Source: Rhodovulum sp. P5
GTDB taxonomy: Bacteria > Pseudomonadota > Alphaproteobacteria > Rhodobacterales > Rhodobacteraceae
DNA length: 64,000 nucleotides
Assembly (NCBI RefSeq): GCF_002079305.1
Contig: NZ_CP015041.1
Span: 1 to 64,000 of the forward strand
Direction: 5' to 3'
This document shows, piece by piece, positions 1-9,004 of the stretch (position 1 is the stretch's first letter; each line of letters begins with the position of its first letter). A program made the position numbers and the translations under genes. The notes under the pieces were generated by a model, which had not been told where the DNA came from, did no database searches, and worked only from the letters and a program-made list of their open reading frames with translations.

Positions 1-2322
1 CTCGGCGCGTCCAGAAAGCAAGGCAGGAATGATCTGCACGTCCGCGCCGGGCTCGGCCAGCAACAATTCGGCGATTGCAGGCTGGGCCCCGGGGCGCAGG
101 CTCAGAGCGGCCTCGAACCGGCCCGGCGGCCCGCTTCTGCGAAAGGCCAGCGTTTGTGTCCCTTGTCCCTCGACACGAAGGCTGCCTGCCAGGGTTTCGG
201 GCAGCCGGGCCTCCCGATCATCCGCCAGGACCAGGACCGTGACGGTCAGGCGGTCTCCGTCCTGGCGCACCCGGATGTCATAGCGTTCCGGCTGGTTCCA
301 TCCCAGCAGAGCGGACAGGATCCTGTCCACGTCGTCAGGGGGCGCATCCGCTGGAAGCGCAGACAGAAAGACCCCGGTCGCGACACCCGGCTGATCCCGA
401 TCGCGCCTGAGCGCAAGCACCGGGTCGGGTGGCGGATCGGGATGAAGGCTGACGATGTCGGCATCGACTCGCGGATAGGCGATGGCCACGCCGGGAAGGC
501 GGAGATCCGTCAGGGGGCCCGCGCCGGCCGCGGGGACAGACATGAACGTCTCGGGGCGGAAATATGCCTTGCGCTCTTCCGGCTCGAAGTAATCAAGGCG
601 GATTTCCCCGATGCCACGACCGCTGTGCAGGAGGATCTCCTGCCCCCAGGCCGCGACGCCATCGGGAAAGCGGGCGCCTTCGGTCGATATGGCCGTGGTA
701 AAGCAGCGGGGGCTGGTCGCGGGCGGGCTGAACCCGGCGTCTGAGATGAAGAAGAACGCGCAATAATTCGTTCGCAGGCCTGCTGCCTTTTGCAGCGTGC
801 TGTCCGGCGCCGTGCCGCCCCCTGCGGCCAGTGCATCGACAAAAGCCCGTGCGACGGCAAGTGACTGCGGCGTTGCGTTTCGCCGATCCAGCGCCGGGCC
901 GGGGCTGTCCGAGAAGGGCAGGATGGCGACCGTGTCCTGCGGCCGCAGCCGGTCCAGGATCGCACGGGCGGTTGCCTTGGCAATCCCCAGGGAATTCGCC
1001 ATGGACCCGGACACATCGATCATGATCACGATGTCCCGTCCCGGCGGTTCGAGGAAGAAGCTGCGCGGATCGCTGTCGACCGGCAGGATCGGCGAAAGCG
1101 GCGTCTCGTTCCAGTCTCCGATGACCTGGCGGTCTTCGACGGTGCCGCGAAGACCGCCGTTGATCAGGAACAGGCCCGTTCGGCGGGATGCCTTCAAGAG
1201 CATGTCGGAGTAACCCGACGGGAACGCGGCGGGCGCCAGCGAGTCGATGACCACGATATCGAACGCAGCGGGGTCGGGAGGCGATCCCGGACTCGCCCGT
1301 TCGACAACCCAGCGAGCGGGGTCCATGCGGTCAAGCACCGGTGCCTCCCCAAAGGCGAGGATGCGGGCCGGACCGCGCACCAGCGTGTAAAGGACGCGCT
1401 CTTGCGTGACTCCATCGCTTTGAAACGTCATCCGGACATGCCGCAAGCCTCTCTGGGAAAAGCGCGCCGACAGCCGGACCGGTTGCAGAACAGAGGCGCC
1501 CGGCACAACGCGCTCGATCTTTTCGCCAGGCGGGGCTTGTGCCAACAGGGTGCCCCCGCCGAGAACCGTGCCACGCAGGACGGCATCGCTGTTGATGTCC
1601 TGTTCCGGCCCAAGGTTCGCGGCGATCAACCCGGCGCCCGGCGACGGCGAACCGACCGCAAGAAACCAGATCGGAACGCCCTGTGCCGCAGCCCGATCCA
1701 GCAGTCCGGGCGGCACCGGTTCGTCGAAATGTCCGTCGGAGAGCATCAGGATCATCCCACGCCCACCGGCGCGACCGATGAGTTCCAACGCGGAGTCCAG
1801 CCCAAGCTCCGCCCGGCTGTGCGCCCCATGCTCTGCGAAAGAGGCCGCGCGGATCAGGGCGGGCAGGCGCCCGATCGGCTGAGCAAGTCCAAGCGCCGTT
1901 ACCGTGTCCGCAAAGCCCAGAACCTGCGCCGTCCAGCCTTCGGCCAGCGCCGGATCGGCCCCGATGCTACCGGCCTCGTCCGCAAGGCGGTCCAAGGCCG
2001 CGCGGGCGACCGCTTCATCCCGCCAGACGCTTTCCGACCCGTCGATCAGGGCGATCACCAACCCGCCATCGACCGCGCAATTGTCATGGCGCGCTTGCCA
2101 GACCGGGTGCGCTGAACCCAAGGCAAGAAGGCCGGCACTGGCGATCATCAGCAGGGACGAGGCGACAAGCGCAGCCTTTCGGCGCCACAAGGCATGGCCG
2201 CAAAGGATCAGCGAGATGGCGACCACCCCAAGTGCAAGCCAGGTCCCAAGAGAGGTGACCGGCGGCTTGCAGGCAAGATGGCCGCCAGCGATGGCCAGTC
2301 CTTCGATCAGGTGACAGATCAC
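1..2322 (-). CDS. Membrane protein with two VWA domains (partial, C-terminus outside window)
   Basis: The frame opens with GTG at 2322, overlapping the stop of the upstream VWA gene (GTGA), and stays open for 774 codons to the window edge, so the C-terminus is missing. Two hydrophobic segments lie near the N-terminus. A first von Willebrand A-like region follows, with the MIDAS-type motif DGSES and a later LSDGHFD. A second VWA domain near residue 435 has the complete MIDAS motif DVSGSMANS. The protein is the last visible gene of a MoxR-DUF58-VWA-VWA operon. Such operons (Bat/aerotolerance type) pair a MoxR AAA+ ATPase with VWA partners that bind metal ions and client proteins at the membrane. 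The precise client is unknown. VWA assignment is firm; function is inferred only from family and context. Confidence 0.85.
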   Translation of the reverse strand, partial: MICHLIEGLAIAGGHLACKPPVTSLGTWLALGVVAISLILCGHALWRRKAALVASSLLMIASAGLLALGSAHPVWQARHDNCAVDGGLVIALIDGSESVWRDEAVARAALDRLADEAGSIGADPALAEGWTAQVLGFADTVTALGLAQPIGRLPALIRAASFAEHGAHSRAELGLDSALELIGRAGGRGMILMLSDGHFDEPVPPGLLDRAAAQGVPIWFLAVGSPSPGAGLIAANLGPEQDINSDAVLRGTVLGGGTLLAQAPPGEKIERVVPGASVLQPVRLSARFSQRGLRHVRMTFQSDGVTQERVLYTLVRGPARILAFGEAPVLDRMDPARWVVERASPGSPPDPAAFDIVVIDSLAPAAFPSGYSDMLLKASRRTGLFLINGGLRGTVEDRQVIGDWNETPLSPILPVDSDPRSFFLEPPGRDIVIMIDVSGSMANSLGIAKATARAILDRLRPQDTVAILPFSDSPGPALDRRNATPQSLAVARAFVDALAAGGGTAPDSTLQKAAGLRTNYCAFFFISDAGFSPPATSPRCFTTAISTEGARFPDGVAAWGQEILLHSGRGIGEIRLDYFEPEERKAYFRPETFMSVPAAGAGPLTDLRLPGVAIAYPRVDADIVSLHPDPPPDPVLALRRDRDQPGVATGVFLSALPADAPPDDVDRILSALLGWNQPERYDIRVRQDGDRLTVTVLVLADDREARLPETLAGSLRVEGQGTQTLAFRRSGPPGRFEAALSLRPGAQPAIAELLLAEPGADVQIIPALLSGRAE

Positions 2323-3923
2323 GCCACCGCCCTCCAACCTGCAAGGGCGGCCAGCGCCCAGAGCCTTTCAACCAACATGGCCGCCAGGGCGGCAACGACC
2401 AGCCACGGCCAGAGGGGCACCTCCTGCTGTGGCGCGCGCGCCGGGCGGAGCGACAGCGCGGCCCCGGGCTGTGTCAGCGGACGGGCCGTGTCACTTTCCT
2501 TCCACGCGGAAGAAACCGGCGTATCGCCGGCCGCGATCCATTCAGGCGACACCGGTTTTTCCCCGCCGCCGGTCAAACTCTGCAATCCGGTAAAGAACAG
2601 CGTCAGGGACAAGGCCTCGACCCGCTCCGCTGCCCCAAGTTGTGGCGCCGGCAGGATCAGACCGGGGGGATCGCCGCGGCGCGCGACGATGACCGCCCCG
2701 TTTTCGTCCTGGACAACCGGGGAGAAACCGGGCGGCAGGGGGCCGGTCAAGCCCGTGGGCAAATCCTGCTCCAGCGCATCGAAATTCAGTGGCTCGAAGA
2801 GATCGGCATCTTCTACGAAGGCCCCCAAACGGGCCTTCGCCGACGCGTTGCGCCAACCATCGTAGACCGCAAGGACAGGACGATCCGACTCTCCGGCGTC
2901 GAGACGCTCGAGATCGGTGACGACAAGCGCGCCTGCGCCCGCTGCGCCGGTCCCGGGCGGCGGCGGCAAGGCATCGAGGCGCCAATCGACCGCCACGCGA
3001 TCCGCTGTCTCAAGCGAGAAGCGAACGCGATCATCCCCGTCATAGGCGCCGCCCCCATCCAGAGAAGCCTGGTAGTCTCCCGCCGACAGGAGGGGCAGCC
3101 GTGCAAGAAACCGTCCTGTCCGGTCGATGGATGGTTCCAGGCTCGGGATCATCGTTCCGTCCGGCCCGGCGACGGTCAGAACCGGCGGCGGCATGTCACC
3201 AAAGGTTTCGACCGTCAGGGTCAGTTCCGCCGGCTTGCCCCCCAACTGTGACGGGCGATAGGAGACGGCAGCGATCCCGGCGTTTGGACGGGGTTCTCCA
3301 ACCTGGCGCCAGATCAGGGCCGGAGCCCGGGCAGGTGAATCGATCACGGGTTCGGGCAGATCTGACACGATCAACACATGCGTGATGGCACAATCGACAG
3401 GGTCGGCAAAAGCCGTGCGCAGAAGCGTCTGAACGTCCCCCGCCTCGGGTCGCGCGACCAAGTCCCCCAGGTCGGCTGTCGACACCGGAACGGCAATGGC
3501 ACCGACGGCCTGCATCTCGATGCAAAGGTCGCCGCCATTTGCGGCCTCCTCGGCGGTTGAAACCGCCCGCCGGGCGATGTCGAGCGCCTGGTCCATTCGC
3601 GTCCCCGCATCGTCGGCGACGGACATGCTGTGCGACACGTCGATCACGATGCGGAGTCCGATTTGTTCCTGCCCCAATCCACGAGAGATCCTGACATCGA
3701 GGGCCATCGCGGCGATACACAGCAGGATCACGAGGAGATGCATCCAGAACGGAACCGACCGAACCGGTGGCACGACCGTGAAGCGCGGCGTCGGACGCGG
3801 ATTTTCCGGTGGATCGGGCAACACCCTGGCAAACGACAACTGCACGCGTCGAGGCGCCCGGCGCTGCATGTACCAGGCCAGGACCGCCACCCCGGCGAAG
3901 GCGCCCAGAAGCAGCCCGATCAT
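2319..3923 (-). CDS. BatA-like VWA domain membrane protein
   Basis: This 534-residue protein starts at an ATG that overlaps the DUF58 stop (ATGA). It has an N-terminal membrane helix, a second helix near residues 60-80, and a VWA domain starting around residue 90 with the MIDAS motif IDVSHSMS. A long beta-rich middle region follows, and a C-terminal helix (WPWLVVAALAAMLVERLWAL) gives a topology typical of BatA/BatB-type proteins. Its place between DUF58 and a second VWA gene is the conserved order of MoxR operons. It probably sits in the inner membrane with the VWA domain exposed for interaction with the MoxR ATPase. The substrate is not identifiable from sequence. Confidence 0.87.
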   Translation of the reverse strand: MIGLLLGAFAGVAVLAWYMQRRAPRRVQLSFARVLPDPPENPRPTPRFTVVPPVRSVPFWMHLLVILLCIAAMALDVRISRGLGQEQIGLRIVIDVSHSMSVADDAGTRMDQALDIARRAVSTAEEAANGGDLCIEMQAVGAIAVPVSTADLGDLVARPEAGDVQTLLRTAFADPVDCAITHVLIVSDLPEPVIDSPARAPALIWRQVGEPRPNAGIAAVSYRPSQLGGKPAELTLTVETFGDMPPPVLTVAGPDGTMIPSLEPSIDRTGRFLARLPLLSAGDYQASLDGGGAYDGDDRVRFSLETADRVAVDWRLDALPPPPGTGAAGAGALVVTDLERLDAGESDRPVLAVYDGWRNASAKARLGAFVEDADLFEPLNFDALEQDLPTGLTGPLPPGFSPVVQDENGAVIVARRGDPPGLILPAPQLGAAERVEALSLTLFFTGLQSLTGGGEKPVSPEWIAAGDTPVSSAWKESDTARPLTQPGAALSLRPARAPQQEVPLWPWLVVAALAAMLVERLWALAALAGWRAVA

Positions 3924-4885
3924 CCCAAGCCCCCCCGCGCCGCGATGCCGCGAAACAGGCCGCTGGACAGGAACCTTTCGTGAAACTGCTCGGCCAGCGC
4001 ATCCCGACCCGGAGTGTCCGGCCAGATGACGGGGGATTCCACCACCAGTCCCGGACCGCGCCAGGATGCGACATTTGTTTCGATCTGATGGTCGATGTTG
4101 CGCCGCACCGACGCCTCGAAGGCCGCGTCACGCTCGAACACGGCGTCGGCCAGAACGCGTCCCTCGGTATCGGCGACCTTGAGCCTGTCTGTCCTGCGGA
4201 GCAAGGCCAACTCCTGGGCGGCGGAATCCAGCGGCTGGACGAAAAGCTGCCTCCAGCTCTTCTGAGCCTTCCGCAGAAAACCGGCGATCCTGTTGTCCGG
4301 ATCGGCGAAGAGCAGATCCGACAGCAGAACCACGGCGGAGGACGGACGAAGATGGACTCGCCATCTGCCCGGATCGCAGACGGGCACCGCGTGGAGCGAG
4401 GCAGGATTGTCCCGCCAGATCCGTTCTGCGAACTCGCGTGCCGCCGCCTCGCAACCGCGCCCCTCGGCCTTGATGATCGGAGCACCCGGCGAAAACATCC
4501 GGATCAGCACGATGGCGTCGCCTGCCTCGGCTGCAACCCGCGCAAGGGCGCGCAGGACCCAAAGCGCGTAAAGCAGCTTTTCGGCGGACCGGGGCAAGCG
4601 CATGGCCGCGCGATCATCCACGACGATCATCAGGGACATGCGCTGCTCTGCCTCGAAAACCTTCAGGAACCAGTCCCGATCCGGACCATTGCGGACGGAA
4701 GCCCGCCAGTCGACCAGCCTGATGTCGTCGCCGAAGTGATAGGATCGGTAGTCACGGAACTCCATGGATTGGCCCGCCATCCGTCGCAGATGCGCCCCAA
4801 GCCCTTGCATCGGCACCGTCTTGCGCAATCGCAATCGGGTACGGGACAGGCGGTCTGGCGAAAGCGGCGGAGTGGTCGCGTCCAT
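3920..4885 (-). CDS. DUF58 domain protein of MoxR operon
   Basis: This 321-residue protein carries the DUF58 core: MAGQSMEFRDYRSYHFGDD followed by IRLVDWRAS at about residues 35-65. This matches the family pattern of an EF-[D]-R-x-Y-x-x-G-D-D segment and a D-W-[KR]-A-S motif. The region after it resembles a degenerate VWA fold (MIVVDDRAAM). Unlike many DUF58 proteins, no N-terminal membrane segment is evident, so it may be cytoplasmic. It lies 3 bp after the MoxR stop and overlaps the next VWA gene by 4 bp, indicating translational coupling. DUF58 proteins are encoded almost always with MoxR ATPases, but their biochemical role is unresolved. Confidence 0.88.
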   Translation of the reverse strand: MDATTPPLSPDRLSRTRLRLRKTVPMQGLGAHLRRMAGQSMEFRDYRSYHFGDDIRLVDWRASVRNGPDRDWFLKVFEAEQRMSLMIVVDDRAAMRLPRSAEKLLYALWVLRALARVAAEAGDAIVLIRMFSPGAPIIKAEGRGCEAAAREFAERIWRDNPASLHAVPVCDPGRWRVHLRPSSAVVLLSDLLFADPDNRIAGFLRKAQKSWRQLFVQPLDSAAQELALLRRTDRLKVADTEGRVLADAVFERDAAFEASVRRNIDHQIETNVASWRGPGLVVESPVIWPDTPGRDALAEQFHERFLSSGLFRGIAARGGLG

Positions 4886-4888
4886 GGA

Positions 4889-6013
4889 TCAGATCCGCAT
4901 CGCTCGTGAAGCCTCGAGGTCCGCCGCAAACCTGGCGTCATAGCCGCCGGGGTCGTCTCCGACCCGTGCCTCCGGCGCTGCGTCCAGCGCAAGGCGGCAC
5001 ACCATGGCGTCGACCCGGTCTGCCTCGCCGATCTCTGCGCCATCATAGACATGAATGATCCGCACGCGGTGCCTCAGGGCGGGTCGCACGACCTGGGCCA
5101 GGGCACGGCGCGTATGTGCGCCGCTCTCCAGCGGGGTGGCCGGATCGGTCAGGCTGCAGGCGCTCCAGCACAGCGCCGCTTTCGCAAGCGCCGTCGCCGC
5201 ACGCGGACCAAGAGGATACTCGATCTGCTCGGCAGTGGCGCGCAAAGCCTCCATGCGCCGGGCCGAAACGCCCCGGACCTGGTCGAAGGCCCTGTTGCTG
5301 GCCTGGATGATGTTCACGACATGCGTGCGCACGACTGGCGGGAGCGGGGTGGACAGTGCTCCGCGCCGCGCCCGGTCCAGCCGTTCCAGTGCCGTCTGCC
5401 TGTCTGGCCCCTGCAGGCCAGGCTGCGACCGGCGGGCAGACAGCCCCAGTTCCTTCTCCATGATTGCCTCGATGACTTGTGCATCGGGGAGAGACATACG
5501 GACCTTGAAAAGGAACCGGTCAAGTTGCGCCTCCGGCAGGCTGAACGTGCCGTCCTGCTCGACCGGGTTCTGGGTCGCCATGACCATGAAAGGCGTCGAT
5601 ACCCCGTCCATGCCCGCTTCGCTGCGGCGCAAGGCCCTGCGCTTGCCCAGAACGGTGACCTGGAATTCTGCCATGGCCTCCAGCATGGCGGACTGTGTCT
5701 TGGGCGTGGCGCGGTTGATTTCGTCTGCCAGCAGCAATTCCCGAAAGATCGGTCCCTCGCGAAACTCCAGCCGGTTGCGATCGTCTTCCGCAGGCATGAG
5801 CGAGCCGGTGATATCCGCCGGCATGAGATCCGGGGTGAACTGGATGCGGCCGACCTTGTCCTCTCCAAGGCCAAGCGCCTCCGACAGCGCCTTGACCAGC
5901 GCTGTCTTGCCCATGCCGGGATTGCCCTCCAGCAGAACGTGCCCTTCAGACAGGAGCGCGACGACCAGAAGACGCACGATGTCATCGAGACCGAACATGC
6001 CCCGCCCTGCCAC
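4889..6013 (-). CDS. moxR: MoxR-family AAA+ ATPase (N-terminal extension interrupted by a stop codon)
   Basis: A MoxR ATPase: Walker A GNPGMGKTA around residue 31, Walker B LLLADEINRA, sensor 1 MATQNPVEQDGTF, and the C-terminal lid region. The longest clean frame starts with GTG at 6013 (VAGRGMFG, equivalent to the family's VVGQ motif), giving 374 residues. In the same frame upstream, a well-placed ATG at 6070 preceded by a purine-rich AGGGAAGACAGGA gives MSRDLTSDDIS, then a TAA at 6037-6035, then LRSIPQT leading into VAGRG. That looks like the usual MoxR N-terminal helix with one nonsense codon. Translation may restart at the GTG, or the ATPase may be impaired. ATPases of this family act as chaperone-like assembly factors with VWA partners, here the downstream genes. 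Confidence 0.9.
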   Translation of the reverse strand: MAGRGMFGLDDIVRLLVVALLSEGHVLLEGNPGMGKTALVKALSEALGLGEDKVGRIQFTPDLMPADITGSLMPAEDDRNRLEFREGPIFRELLLADEINRATPKTQSAMLEAMAEFQVTVLGKRRALRRSEAGMDGVSTPFMVMATQNPVEQDGTFSLPEAQLDRFLFKVRMSLPDAQVIEAIMEKELGLSARRSQPGLQGPDRQTALERLDRARRGALSTPLPPVVRTHVVNIIQASNRAFDQVRGVSARRMEALRATAEQIEYPLGPRAATALAKAALCWSACSLTDPATPLESGAHTRRALAQVVRPALRHRVRIIHVYDGAEIGEADRVDAMVCRLALDAAPEARVGDDPGGYDARFAADLEASRAMRI

Positions 6014-6085
6014 CGTCTGCGGGATCGACCGGAGTTAGGAAATGTCGTCGCTTGTCAGATCTCTGCTCATTCCTGTCTTCCCTGT

Positions 6086-8029
6086 TCAGTTCAAGATCTC
6101 TGCGATCCATGCTGGTACTCTCTGGCGCGCCGGCCTTGGCGGACTCTCCGGCATGAACGACTCGGGCTCGTGGCCGAGCCGATCCTCGATCAGGGCAGGC
6201 GCCTGGCCACGTCCGGCAAACGGAGGGCCGCGAAGCCCGATCGCCAAGTCTTCCCCGGTGGATGGGGCCGTCGGCACGAGCATGCGGGCCTCGATATCCG
6301 CCTCTGGTCCGGTGCCAGCGACAGGCGTGGTTTGATCGGGAATGACAGGCCCTCCCGGTGCCTGCCGTTCCCCGGACATGGCTCCTGGGGTCGCACTCCC
6401 ATCGACCGTCTGCGGTTCGGCCACATCCGAGCCCGCCATACCGCTTCCGCGGGTCGTCATTTCTCGCGCTGTTGCCTGATCTTGCGACCCAATGCCAGAG
6501 GCAGTTGGCGGCTCGACCGGTGCATCCTGCCCAACCAAAGGCCCGGACCCGCCAGCAGACTCGGGCGCAGCTGAAGACCCCGCAGCGCCGGACTGCCCTG
6601 ACCCGCCAGCGCCGTCACCCGACGAGCCGGATCCACCGGCATCCGACTGGGACGACCCGGAAGACCCTGCATCGCCGGACTGCCCTGCCCCGCCAGCACC
6701 ATCGCCCGACAACCCGGACCCACCGGCATCCGACTGGAACGACCCGGAAGACCCTGCATCGCCGGACTGCCCCGCCCCGCCAGCACCATCGCCCGGCGAT
6801 CCGGACCCACCGGCATCCGACTGGGACGACCCGGAAGACCCTGCATCGCCGGACTGCCCTATACCGCCAGCACCATCACCCAGCGATCCGGACCCGCCAG
6901 CGCCGTCACCCGACGACCCGGAGCCACCGGCGTCAGACTGGGACGACCCGGAAGACCCTGCAGCGCCAGACTGCCCTGTACCGCCAGCACCATCGCCCGG
7001 CGATCCGGACCCGCCAGCGCCGTCACCCGACGACCCGGAGCCACCGGCGTCAGACTGGGACGACCCGGAAGGTCCTGCAGCGCCAGACTGCCCTGCACCG
7101 CGAACACCATCGCCCGGCGATCCGGACCCGCCAGCGTCAGACTGGGACGACCCGTGTTCCATCGAGTCCGAAGGGTTCTCCTGCACGTCGTCATCGCTTG
7201 CGGTATCCGAAAGCTCTCGCAGGGTCTCCCACAATTCCAAGGGTGCCGGCAGGGCAGGCAACATGGGTCGCGGCAAGATGACCGCAATGAGCCAGGTCAA
7301 TATCGCAACGGTCACGGCCACGGGCATTACGGGCCATAGCCCACGCAGCCGAAGACCTGCATATCCACCGAAGTCCCTGACAAGACCTGACAGATCCGGA
7401 CGTAGCCGTGCGCCGCTGTCGAGCGCGGCCATGATGTCCGCAATAGCGGGGGCAAGCGTTGCGCCACCATGCGCACCCACGAACCGTGCCGCCTCAAGAC
7501 GAGGAGCAAAGCGCCAGCCGACCGAAAACGCCGCCTCCCGACCGACTGGTTTGAAAGAGCCATCAAACCCTGAAAACGCGGACGCCGGGATGAAGGACAA
7601 AAGTACGGCATCCGGCGCGCGAGCGACGGAGAAGGTGAATGGCACGACCACAAAAGCTGGCGTCAAAACCAAGACCAGTATCGGTGCAAGCACTGGCATT
7701 CCCGGAAAAGCAAGTGCCGCGAGAGCCGCCAATACGAAGAAACCCGCGACAGAGAAGCTTTGTCCGGATTGGAAGACCAAGCGTTCAGATTCTCCCAGCG
7801 CGCGCGATGCCTCGGGAAAGCCAATCGTTTCTTGGGAGTAGGCTCGGTGAGAAAGCGCACGCTTGATGCTGCCCATGCATCCGGTCGCAAATCCCATGAA
7901 GCAGAAGACAGCCGAAGAGAGGATGAACCATTCGGGAGCACCCGACGGCATGCCGATCGCCCAAATCGCAACGATGGCCGAAAGTGCCCCGGGAACAACG
8001 AACATCAACAGAACGGGATTGGCGACCAT
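6086..8029 (-). CDS. Membrane protein with C-terminal Gly/Ser/Asp tandem-repeat tail
   Basis: I chose ATG 8029 (MVANPVLLMF) over a further upstream TTG because GGGGAAG precedes it. The 647-residue protein has membrane helices at about residues 7-27, 32-52, 95-140 and 245-270. A long low-complexity tail follows, built of repeats such as SSQSDAGGSGSSGDGAGGSG and GQSGDAGSSGS, ending in a Pro-rich segment. It is the first gene of the MoxR-DUF58-VWA operon; its stop lies 15 bp before the presumed original MoxR start. I do not recognise a family. The hydrophobic half plus disordered acidic/Ser-Gly tail suggests a membrane anchor with a flexible linker or recruitment region. Function is unknown. Confidence 0.75.
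   Translation of the reverse strand: MVANPVLLMFVVPGALSAIVAIWAIGMPSGAPEWFILSSAVFCFMGFATGCMGSIKRALSHRAYSQETIGFPEASRALGESERLVFQSGQSFSVAGFFVLAALAALAFPGMPVLAPILVLVLTPAFVVVPFTFSVARAPDAVLLSFIPASAFSGFDGSFKPVGREAAFSVGWRFAPRLEAARFVGAHGGATLAPAIADIMAALDSGARLRPDLSGLVRDFGGYAGLRLRGLWPVMPVAVTVAILTWLIAVILPRPMLPALPAPLELWETLRELSDTASDDDVQENPSDSMEHGSSQSDAGGSGSPGDGVRGAGQSGAAGPSGSSQSDAGGSGSSGDGAGGSGSPGDGAGGTGQSGAAGSSGSSQSDAGGSGSSGDGAGGSGSLGDGAGGIGQSGDAGSSGSSQSDAGGSGSPGDGAGGAGQSGDAGSSGSFQSDAGGSGLSGDGAGGAGQSGDAGSSGSSQSDAGGSGSSGDGAGGSGQSGAAGSSAAPESAGGSGPLVGQDAPVEPPTASGIGSQDQATAREMTTRGSGMAGSDVAEPQTVDGSATPGAMSGERQAPGGPVIPDQTTPVAGTGPEADIEARMLVPTAPSTGEDLAIGLRGPPFAGRGQAPALIEDRLGHEPESFMPESPPRPARQRVPAWIAEILN
6566..7158 (-). 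repeat. Imperfect tandem repeats encoding a Gly/Ser-rich tail
   Basis: Within the membrane protein gene, units of roughly 60-100 bp recur about seven times, each encoding variants of SQSDAGGSGSSGDGAGG and GQSGDAGSSGS. Units differ by point changes and by presence or absence of an extra GSGSxGDGAGG block, which suggests slippage or unequal recombination. The reading frame is kept throughout. Confidence 0.9.
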
Positions 8030-8153
8030 AACGGGTTGAAAGCTTCCCCGCTTCGAAAGAAAACGCAAGGGTTTGCAGGAACTCCACCTCAAAGAACTTG
8101 CAAAAAGGGCCCCGGCACCAGAAAATTAACGCAGGCTGAACAGAGGGCTCCGC

Positions 8154-8489
8154 TTGGCGTTAAGATTCCGTCGCACAATCACACTGGCGCCTTGGCTGCG
8201 GCTGAACCTGTCACGCGGTGGCGTCAGCACGACAGTCGGCCCGCGCGGAGCGAGCATCAACTTTGGACGACGGGGCCTCTTCTATAACTTGGGGCTGCCT
8301 GGGACTGGGCTATCCTACCGAGCACGTCTTTCGAAACCATCGGCATCGAAGAAATCGGGCGTTGCCGTAAATACAACCTTTGAGAACATCAAGAGTGACA
8401 TTCGAGGATCGTCCGATGATCCAAAAATCGTTCTTGATCATCTTTCAAGGCATGAGCCATTTAGGTTCGGACACCGTTCCAAAACCTGA
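8154..8489 (+). CDS. DUF4236 domain protein
   Basis: A TTG start at 8154 gives 111 residues beginning MALRFRRTITLAPWLRLN. The first 55 residues match the DUF4236 pattern: a short basic LRFRR start, then GGVSTTVGPRGASINFG, then NLGLPGTGLSYR. DUF4236 is a small beta-rich domain of unknown function, often fused to variable C-termini. Here the C-terminal half (about residues 60-111) is charged and unrecognised. A GAGGG stretch 8 bases upstream could act as ribosome binding site. It is divergent from the MoxR operon and separated from it by about 125 bp. Confidence 0.75.
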   Translation: MALRFRRTITLAPWLRLNLSRGGVSTTVGPRGASINFGRRGLFYNLGLPGTGLSYRARLSKPSASKKSGVAVNTTFENIKSDIRGSSDDPKIVLDHLSRHEPFRFGHRSKT

Positions 8490-8740
8490 TCATCGCTATT
8501 CCCGGCAGGCGGGCACCGCGATCCTTGGACGCTGTAGACTATACCCGACGAGTTGCGCCGCGCAAAGCCGGCAGTAAGAGGCTTGCTTGGTTGTTCGGAA
8601 GCGTAGACGGTGACCGTTCGGTCATTGCGGTCTTCGGTCCCTTCCTCCTGACTGACGTCCAAACCCCCAGAATACTCCTGCCATGCCCGGCGGGCAGGAT
8701 CTCGGTCTCAGGCTTGACAAAAATGTCTGCTTGACAGACC
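8490..8740. other. Non-coding spacer with no recognisable gene
   Basis: No frame shows the GC-rich third-position pattern of the neighbouring genes, and no RNA gene is recognised. A hairpin and degenerate repeats follow from 8741 and are listed separately. Confidence 0.5.
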
Positions 8741-8767
8741 AAGAGATGGCCTTGTTGGCCATCTCTT
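8741..8767. terminator. Perfect 11-bp hairpin, terminator-like but without T-tract
   Basis: AAGAGATGGCC (8741-8751) pairs perfectly with GGCCATCTCTT (8757-8767) around a TTGTT loop. No run of T follows on either side, so intrinsic termination is uncertain; it could also be a protein-binding palindrome or part of a mobile-element end. Confidence 0.45.
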
Positions 8768-8773
8768 CGCACT

Positions 8774-8890
8774 CCCCTCAAGGGGTATGATCACTGAACT
8801 CGCCGATAATTCGTGACTGAGTCCTGACCCCTCACGGGGATGATCGCTGACAGGGCGGCAATCCCGGAGCCGATACCACCCTTACGGGGA
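8774..8890. repeat. Three degenerate repeats with palindromic core followed by ATGATC
   Basis: CCCCTCAAGGGG-t-ATGATC (8774), CCCCTCACGGGG-ATGATC (8828) and CCCTTACGGGG-a-ATGATC (8879) recur at spacings of about 54 and 50 bp. Each has a short self-complementary core. They may be multiple terminal repeats of a mobile-element end or binding sites for a regulator. Identity is not established. Confidence 0.6.
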
Positions 8891-9004
8891 ATGATCGAGA
8901 ACTGTTGCCCTTGAAAAACAGATAGACCTCGCAGGCCGTCCACAGAAGCGGAATTCGAGACGTCTTTGAAACACTCTTTTTCAACATGTGCGCGACATTA
9001 TCGA

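Noticed and set aside
8774..8890. Three repeats as a possible CRISPR array
   Set aside because: Only three units, each degenerate over about 18 bases, with uneven spacing and no cas genes.
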